The notes under the pieces: model-generated
The model's database searches: none
What the model saw: only the letters and a program-made list of their open reading frames with translations
What the model was told of the DNA's origin: nothing
Made by a program: the position numbers and the translations under genes
Part shown: positions 57,066 to 64,000 of the stretch, piece by piece
Numbering within the stretch: the first letter of the stretch is position 1
Layout: every line of letters begins with the position of its first letter
DNA from: Chinchilla lanigera
Lineage: Eukaryota > Chordata > Mammalia > Rodentia > Chinchillidae
Assembly (NCBI RefSeq): GCF_000276665.1
Contig: NW_004955418.1
Coordinates: forward strand, 7,947,272-8,011,271
Length of the DNA stretch: 64,000 nucleotides
Direction of reading: 5' to 3'

Positions 57066-57219
57066 CTCACATGGTGGCACACACGTGTTACCCTAGCACT
57101 GAGAAGGCTGACATAGGAGGATCACAAGTTCAAGGCTTGAGAGTACTACATAATAAATTCCAGTCCAGCCAGGCTACTAGATGAATGAATGGATGAAAGA
57201 ATCAATGAGTAAATAAATG
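57066..57219 (+). mobile_element. B1-type SINE, sense, with (ATGA)n tail
   Basis: cacatggtggcacacacgtg, then ttaccctagcactgagaagg, ataggaggatcacaagttca and ccagtccagccaggctac follow B1 order. An ATGA-type tail (57181-57219) replaces a plain A tail. Confidence 0.9.
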
Positions 57220-58459
57220 CCTTAAGAATAATTAAGGAAAATTTGCATTTGGGCATTTTCACTGACAGGTAGTGTTCTAAAGTCATACCCAATATTTAAA
57301 TTTCTAAATACTTTTGATCAAGAAGTTGTACATGGTATTCTTCAAATAAAACATATCTTTAGGTCTTTCTAGTCTTAAAGTTGAAAGGAAAAAAAAATAG
57401 CAACGATCTCAGGAAGACTTGCAACCCTAAAGATTGTCTAATATTGTATGGTATTTCTATATAATAAGATAACTGGTGGACACGCTTAACACACGAGAAA
57501 AAGAAGCACTGGGTTTCTTGTTTAATTTCATCATGAGGCTATTGACAAAAACTGTACAAAAAGCAATTTCTCAATTGATTCCCTGATTTACATTTTTCTG
57601 AACAACATTGCTTCCAAAGAGGAGAATCTTTTACTTTTATTTTGATATCAATCTGCTAGATCTCTTTTGCTTAGGTTTGTAAAGGGAAACACATAGAGCT
57701 TACCTATCACAAAGAAATGAAGAAAGCAGGGATTCAATTTTATGTATTGCCCTTTTTAAAAGATCTGGGCAACTGCTAATTATTATTAGGATCCAGGAAA
57801 GACTGACAGAAGGAAGGGAGGAAGGAGATGAAAGTGTAAAACTAGAGAACCAATGTATAGACAAAGCTTATTCTGGTTCATCTGGGTCTTGTTTTGTTAT
57901 CAAAGTCAGTATAGATATCAGATAATATTTATGAGGTAGATTTCTCTTATATTAGTAAGTATTCTTCAACTGTTTAATTTGCATATTATTGAAATGAAGC
58001 TGTAGAATGCAAAGCTAATAGGCCTAAACTGTAGGAAGCACCTAAATTACTATCACTTCTTTGTACTGCAGTAATGTTTAAACATAGTCAGAAGGGTTGC
58101 ATGGTTCTAAAATTTTAAAGCCGTGACTACTACAAACTGAATGACTTTTTGGTAAAGTGGAGAACTATAATCTCTCAGGAGCTAAATTAATTAGATGCAA
58201 TACTATAATAAAAGGAAGGTTATAGTTTTTACATTTCTCTACAGATATTTACTTGAAAGAAGGATCATGGCTGGGCAAGACTACTTGGGATAACTTAACA
58301 GGGTAGAATGGCATACAAGCTCTCATCGACTGAATTCCTTATGATTGATCTAGACAGAGTTCTCACACTAGAAATAGAGTAAAATTTTAAAAGACATGTT
58401 GCTTAAAATACTTCTTGGCTTTATTTTACTTCATTTTGAAGGTGACATAATTACTAGTT
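57220..58459. other. AT-rich spacer, no feature recognised
   Basis: About 1.2 kb with no named repeat or gene recognised. Confidence 0.5.
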
Positions 58460-59005
58460 TCTTTTTTTTAATCAATTAAGTTCATTGGTACATTTTCAGT
58501 ATAAACAGTGATCACATTCACGATAGGGAATTTTTGCCTGTGCATGATGTATTTTGATTCCTTTATCTCATTCCTCTCTGCTGCCTTCAGCTCCTTTTCC
58601 TCTCATTATTTACAAAAGCTTTTTGTCATTTTTTTTCCTTCTTTTCTCATTAATTTTCTTTTCCCTTCCTTTCTTCCTCTCCCCTCCCTAATACTGCTTC
58701 CAATTTGAACTCTTTCTTCCTATTTTACAATATCTGTCACACATTTTGGTTTATTTTTCCTCTTCAGTTTCTCACACCAGAGAAGCAATGTGATATTTGA
58801 TCACGTATTTCAATTTATTTAAAATTCAATTTATTTCACTTAAGAGTATGGTCTCGAGGCACATCTATTTGTCTACAAATGGTTATCCTTCTTTATGGCA
58901 GACTAGTATTCCATTGTAGCAAAACCACACATATTCTTTATCCATTCATCAGTTGGTGGGCATTTGGGCTGTTTCCAAGATTACCTATTAGTTTGTAATA
59001 GCTAA
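58460..59005 (-). mobile_element. LINE-1 3-prime end, antisense
   Basis: A T run (58462-58470) is followed by a CT-rich 3-prime UTR and ORF2 end read antisense: tatttcacttaagagtatgg, gcacatctatttgtctacaa, gactagtattccattgtagc, ttatccattcatcagttggt, gggcatttgggctgtttcca and gtttgtaatagcta. The 66-codon plus frame 58508-58708 is in its UTR. Confidence 0.92.
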
Positions 59006-59304
59006 ATCCAAGTTTCTTTTAAAGCAGTATCAAAAGTCAGTTGTTAGTAGGTAAGAATGAAGAAACAGCAACACTTTGAAGAACAAAGATGTAGATGCAG
59101 GTGACATTACATGTTTCTTGTCTAAGCTGATAAACTCTTCCTTGCAGTATTCACCTATTGTCCAGAGGAAGTTAAGTTTTGTATGATACTTGCAGTGTTT
59201 ACACAGTTCAGTGAACACATATTGCTTTGCAATAATTTGACTCAGAGCTCCAGGATGAAACCATTATTTTAATATAACCATGACACTTGTAGCTGCCCAA
59301 TTTT

Positions 59305-59440
59305 AGGCAAAGAATTCAGACTTGAAAAGGCTGAGAGACAGGAAAATTGCCTGAAGGCTTTAGAGAGCAGAAATGGCTAGGTTCAACCTATTCAGCAGCC
59401 TACGAATGTGACTCTTGCAAAGTATGTAGTGCCTTGCTCA
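59305..59440 (-). mobile_element. MIR-like ancient SINE, antisense
   Basis: gaaaaggctgagagacagga, then attgcctgaaggctttagag, agaaatggctaggttcaacc and tgactcttgcaaagtatgta fit antisense MIR word order (aaactgaggcacagag, cttgcccaaggtcacac, ggattcgaacccagg). Confidence 0.5.
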
Positions 59441-60274
59441 ATACTCTACCAGCTATATAACCGTAAGAAAAGTATTGTGATTTGACATCCTTTTCCATCA
59501 GCAGAGATGACGATGGTACCAGCTCAGCAATTCAGTAAGGATCAGAACTTACCTGCACAGTTGTCCAGAACCAAGCTAGTACATAGTAAGTGTTCCTGTA
59601 TGGGGGAGGCCTTACGTGAGGCTCATTTTGATAGTGGTGTGCAGTGATGCCACAAACAATTTGTCCTTCTTTTCTGTAGTGTGAAGATTCGGCAGTTGAA
59701 ACTGGGCTTCTCCATTGATTTCCCCGGATCGATTGTCTATCTCCTCTGTTAAGTAAACTTCTGTAGGTAAGCCAAGCCAGACTTACTTGAAAAGAACATC
59801 CCAGTAATTTTCTACTTCCAGTCTGAATTCAGTGAGTTACTTCCACTGTAATCAACTGTACATCTAGGAAACACGTAGGAATAGAACTTTTGTCTATTAA
59901 AGGAAACCATACGTGTAATATCAGAAGGTAAAATAAAGAAACACATTGCAATTATTCTTCAGGTAAAATTATTACTAAAATAGTATTTTTTTCTGGATAA
60001 TGATTATTTTAAAAATTTCTTAGTGAAAGAAATGCCAACATAACACATGTTAAATCAAATTAAAGTAATGAGACTCTTTTGAATGATACGTCCAATTTGC
60101 AAAATAAATGCACTGATTCCACGATAATAAAAGCAATAATTTATTACTGCATTAATTTTCACTTTTATTTGTTAATTATTATTTTATAATTTAAATATAA
60201 ATTGAAAAATATAAATTATGTTTAATTATGGATTAATAAGTGATGCTATTGTCTAATAAAAAATAAAATAATTA
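59441..60274. other. Spacer, no feature recognised
   Basis: The first 300 bases are less AT-rich and unassigned; the rest is strongly AT-rich. Confidence 0.5.
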
Positions 60275-60680
60275 AATCTAGGTATATAACATATCCATTG
60301 CCTGAAATATTTGTATTGTTTTGGTACAAACATTTGAAATTTACTCTTTTATACATTTTGAAATACACAAGGCATTGTGATTAAGTATGTTCATCATGAT
60401 GTGCAACAAATTTTTAAGAAATTAATTAATTTCTCTTATCTAGAAGAATTTTTACCATTTAATGATCAATTTCTTATCCTTCCAGCTACTGGTGAGAATA
60501 ATTCTGTCTCCTCTATCTCTGTTTCTATGAGTTTCGCTGTTCTAAATTCCATGTATGGAGGGAAAGTATGTAGAATTTATCATGTTATGTCTGATTTATT
60601 TATCATGTTTTCCAGTTCTGTCTGTGTTGTACCAATAAGATCTCCCTCTTTCTAAAAACTGAATATGTTTAATTGTTACA
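60275..60680 (-). mobile_element. Old LINE-1 3-prime UTR, antisense
   Basis: tataacatatccattgcctg, then gtacaaacatttgaaattta, gtatgttcatcatgatgtgc and tctgtttctatgagtttcgc match the antisense of an old L1 3-prime UTR. The 92-codon frame 60377-60655 falls inside and is not a gene. Confidence 0.7.
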
Positions 60681-60684
60681 TATT

Positions 60685-60765
60685 TATACACACATATATA
60701 TTGTATATGGCACATCTATAGTGTACATACATATAGTGTATATATGTGTATATTGTGTATAAATT
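60685..60765. repeat. TA/TGTA-rich microsatellite
   Basis: Alternating TATATG, TACATA and TGTATA units lie between two L1 segments. Confidence 0.8.
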
Positions 60766-62075
60766 CCACTGATCACATTAAGTGAATGATTCTTCTAATG
60801 CACTTTGGAAGTTGGTCTTCTAGTAGTTTGTGGAGGATATTTTCTATCTACATTCATCAAGGTTATTGGCCAGTAATTTTTTTTCTTACAGTGTCTTTAT
60901 CTAGCTTTGGCATCAAGATAATGTTGGCCTTATAAGAGCAGCTTTGAAATATTCCCTTATTTCAATTTTTGGAAGAATTTGAGAAACATTGCCAAAATAT
61001 CTTTAAAATTTGGTAGAATGCATCAGTGCAGACGTCAGGTGCTTGGCTTTCTATTGATGAGCCTGAGAACTTTTTATTATGGATTAAATCTAATGGGTTA
61101 TTATTCTGTTCAGATGTTTTGTTTCTTCATTATTTATTCTCAGTGAGTTGTACATGTCTAGTGATTTATCCATGTCTTCGAAGTTGTCCAATTTTTGTCC
61201 TCTAATTGGTCATAAGATTCTGTTTGATTTTTCATATTCTGTGATATAATTTTTGAATGGATTCTTTTTCCTTCTGATTTCAATGATGTGAGCTTTCTGT
61301 TGGCATTTCTCTGTTTAACAGAAGATTTGTTAATTTTAATTTTTAGACAACATCTTTGATACTTATTAATCCTTTTTTTTTGTATTCCTAGACTCTATTT
61401 CACTTGCTTCTTATCTGATTGTTATTTTTCCATCCATTCTGCTGACTCAGGGCTCAGCTTTTTCTCTCTCTTCCATTTTCTAAAGGAGATAATGTTACTT
61501 CTTGGAGTTCTGCTCATTTCACTGTATATNNNNNNNNNNNNNNNNNNNNNNNNNNNNNNNNNNNNNNNNNNNNNNNNNNNNNNNNNNNNNNNNNNNNNNN
61601 NNNNNNNNNNNNNNNNNNNNNNNNNNNNNNNNNNNNNNNNNNNNNNNNNCTATTTCTATGTAGATACTTATTGCTATCAACTTTCCTTGTACAGCTATTT
61701 TTTCTACACTGTGTCCATTTGGTATGCTGTGTTTCCACTCTCCTTTGTCCCAAGGTAATTTTGAAATTCCAATATAATTTTGTATTGAACTATTGGTTAT
61801 TTATTAAGTATATTGCTTAATTCCCATGTACTTTTTAATTCCCCAAAATTAGTTCTCTTCTTAAGCTCTAGTTTTAGACAATTGTAGTCAGAGAAGACGA
61901 TTAATATGATTTCAATCTTCTTAAATTTGCTGACATATTTCTGCCCTATCATATGATCTATAACAGAGAATGCTCTGTGTATTTGAGAAAAAAGTAAAGT
62001 TGGCTGTTGCAGGACATAATGTCCTGTAGTCTAGTGTTTTCTCATTAATTTTCTGTTCTGAAGATTTATCCTTTT
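60766..62075 (-). mobile_element. LINE-1 ORF2 (reverse-transcriptase side), antisense, interrupted by a gap
   Basis: Plus-strand text is antisense ORF2: gtttgtggaggatattttct, catcaaggttattggccagt, catcaagataatgttggcct, tgggttattattctgttcag. After the gap come gcttaattcccatgtacttt, tagacaattgtagtcagaga and gagaatgctctgtgtatttg. Reading frames on the coding strand are broken many times. It is separated from the UTR segment at 60275-60680 by missing ORF2 sequence, so it may be an internally deleted L1 or two insertions. The frames through the gap are artefacts. Confidence 0.88.
61530..61649. other. Assembly gap (120 N)
   Basis: All bases are N, inside an antisense L1 ORF2 segment. Confidence 1.
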
Positions 62076-63180
62076 TTGAGGTAGTATCTCCTTTCCTGGA
62101 CAGGGACTTGCTGTGAGCTCTAAGGTTGTGCACTGATGCCAGACATTTAGGGTTTCAAGACAGTTTGAACCACTGTACCTCTGAAAGTAAAGAGAAATGT
62201 AATTTTGCATGTGAACTTGGATGTTGGATGCTGTCTCTAATTCAGGACCACAAAAGTACCACGAAGAGCCATAAGCTCTTGCCAGTAATATATTTCTTTT
62301 TTTTTAATCTTATTGTGATTAATCATGGTATTATTCTTCGAGTTTCCCCATGAAATATGACTGCAACGGCATCCCTGGAAAGTGTTCTAAAATGCAGTTC
62401 ACCTTGAACGAATTTTAGAAAGATAAGGTAGTTACTATCTGATGTCTTCTATATTTTCAAGGAAGCTAGGTCAATTAGTGAGAGGGAATGGGAACCCTGA
62501 GGTTAGAGAATGCAGGGAAGACAAAGTTTGACATACTTTTAGAGAATAAAACCAAATGCTTATTAGAGAAATGGGAGTGGATTTGCTAAATTCACTGTAG
62601 TGTGGAGTTTATTAATCATAATTTCAAGGTAGAACCAGATATTTGAATAATTTTAATCCAGCCTGTGAGCACTCACAGAAATATAATTTAGCTTCATTAA
62701 TCAGGACAGTATAAAACTGAAATTGATAAAGGAGAGTTTTCAATTGAGCACCTACCAGTGGACCATTTAACATAAATTTAGTGTAAGTTAAATACAGAGA
62801 ATACATTGCTGAGAGTTTTTAGTGCATTTGAAAAGAAGTAATTGAAATTAGGGCCTATGGATTATTATAGAGCTAACACATGATGTATGATGGTTGGAAG
62901 AATTCAGGAAAATATGGTAATAGGTAAAATAATTAGTGGTAATTTTTGAACATAAAACGCTGGCAGGATAGCATGATGTCAGTAATTTGTAGGTCTTTGA
63001 ATTAAATAGCTCAATTAGACTATACCAGGTATATTAGAAAATTACCATAGAACCATAAGAATTATTTCTCAACATTTATTTTGTAGAGGGTTTTAACATA
63101 AATTTTTCATATGACGTTAGTGGACACTTTTACTGAGACAATTGTAAAGTCGTATTTAGTTGAAAGAAATAATACACATG
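62076..63180. other. Spacer, no feature assigned
   Basis: A T run at 62289-62306 is present. I could not place the remaining text in any family. Frames at 61921-62133, 62126-62353 and 62624-62806 show no domain. Confidence 0.45.
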
Positions 63181-63270
63181 AAGGAGGTGGTTCACCCTCC
63201 AAGCCCAGAACTCAGGAATCCCAGAGGGTGAGAATGGAGAATCTCAAGTTCTAGACCGGCATGTACAAGT
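63181..63270 (+). mobile_element. B1-type SINE fragment, sense
   Basis: aaggaggtggttcaccctcc, then cccagaactcaggaatccca and gagaatctcaagttctagac, ending ccggcatgtacaag, matches the left and middle part of a 7SL-derived SINE. A tail is absent. Confidence 0.65.
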
Positions 63271-63479
63271 TATCAACCTAGACACTATTATATACATATA
63301 TAACATTTGAAAAGGATGAAGTTGTGGGAATTAATCCATACCCTTCCAGATTCCTTACAATGCAAACGCGGACACATTAGAATGGAATACCATCACCATA
63401 ATATTTGGACTGAAGAATCCTCAAAACTTATTCAAAACTCTTCAATCTTAAATGTAGCTGTGTACACGTTTTTCACTTT

Positions 63480-64000
63480 TTGTGCAGGTATACCAGATTT
63501 TGTGCTATTTTATTCAACGTGTAGATGTATATAGTCATCACAGTAGCCAAGATACTCATTGTTCCATATTCACAGGGATACCCCATGGTACCTTTGTAAA
63601 TCATGGCCAATACACCCAGCCCTAATCCTTAGCAACCACTGACATCTTCTCTTTAAAGTGTTTTCAAATAGTTATGTTCAGGAAGAATACTGTATGCATC
63701 TCTTTGAGAATTTTTTGTTTTGCCACTTAGCATAATTATGCAGATGCATTCAAATTGTTGGTGTGTTTCAAATATGTGCTCCTCTTTATTTCTGATTGGT
63801 GTGCCCTGTATGAACCACAATTAATTTTCATTCACTCATCTTTATTCACTATTCTTTTAAATACAAACCTTTATCAATAAATTATGGGAATTATTCTTTC
63901 TTTCCCACCGTTTCTCATGCTGTAATAAATTGATAAGGACCACCAGAATAATTGTAAGTATTGCTGATGAAAACAGGCATCCTTGTCTGGTTGTCTGTCT
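63480..64000 (-). mobile_element. Old LINE-1, antisense, running off the window
   Basis: The text has the order of an old L1 3-prime end read antisense: atttcaaatagttatgtt-like words, gccacttagcataattatgc, agatgcattcaaattgttgg, tttatttctgattggtgtgc, ttttcattcactcatctt, acaaacctttatcaataaat. The last 45 bases (gctgatgaaaacaggcatcc, ttgtctgg) jump to the antisense reverse-transcriptase region, implying an internal deletion or a second fragment. It continues beyond the window. Confidence 0.72.

Noticed and set aside
61492..61758. Frames of 79-88 codons across 61530-61649
   Set aside because: They cross an N gap inside an antisense L1.
1..64000. CRISPR array, operon or bacterial-type system
   Set aside because: No regularly spaced repeats with unique spacers, no dense gene arrangement, and composition and repeats are mammalian throughout.

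Overview
The window is non-coding, AT-rich mammalian DNA from a rodent. I found no intact protein-coding gene, no RNA gene other than tRNA-derived SINEs, and no CRISPR or bacterial-type feature. The open reading frames present are 60 to about 155 codons long. They lie in interspersed repeats, low-complexity tracts or AT-rich spacer, and none shows a family I recognise.

The organism is inferred from the SINEs. There are many ID-type (BC1 / tRNA-Ala-derived) elements on both strands, many B1 elements with the internal duplication of about 29 bp (mostly antisense), and one B1-plus-ID composite. I saw no murine-type B2 element. This mix suits a non-murid rodent; a castorimorph such as beaver or kangaroo rat is my best guess, but it is an inference.

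Layout. Positions 1-7.0 kb are spacer with one ID element, a GC-richer LTR-like block (4.5-5.3 kb) and a long polypurine tract (5.7-5.96 kb). 7.1-13.6 kb hold two B1s, two L1 3-prime fragments, a MaLR-type LTR and old MIRs. 13.6-24.7 kb are rich in SINEs and MaLR LTRs and contain a 449-base assembly gap next to an ID element. 24.7-31 kb is mostly unassigned spacer. 31-37 kb contain a probably 5-prime-inverted L1, a head-to-head ID pair and another L1. 38-41 kb hold L2-, ERVL- and MLT1-like remnants running into an antisense L1. 44.5-48.9 kb carry an unnamed repeat also present at 16.4 kb, a possible processed-pseudogene tail, an L1, three SINEs, an LTR with an internal 21-bp minisatellite, and a GAAA tract. 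52.6-55.9 kb hold an antisense L1, a MaLR LTR and a long ancient repeat. 58.4-64 kb are dominated by antisense L1 with a 120-base assembly gap.

The segment looks like a gene desert or the inside of a very large intron, shaped by repeated retrotransposition. Several non-repetitive blocks (about 9.8-10.5, 19.3-19.7, 26.9-27.5 and 50.2-50.5 kb) could be conserved regulatory elements, but that needs cross-species alignment. I found no convincing new biological system. The most useful leads are the shared unnamed repeat, the E-box palindrome, the hairpin flanked by short direct repeats, the LTR minisatellite and the possible retrocopy tail.
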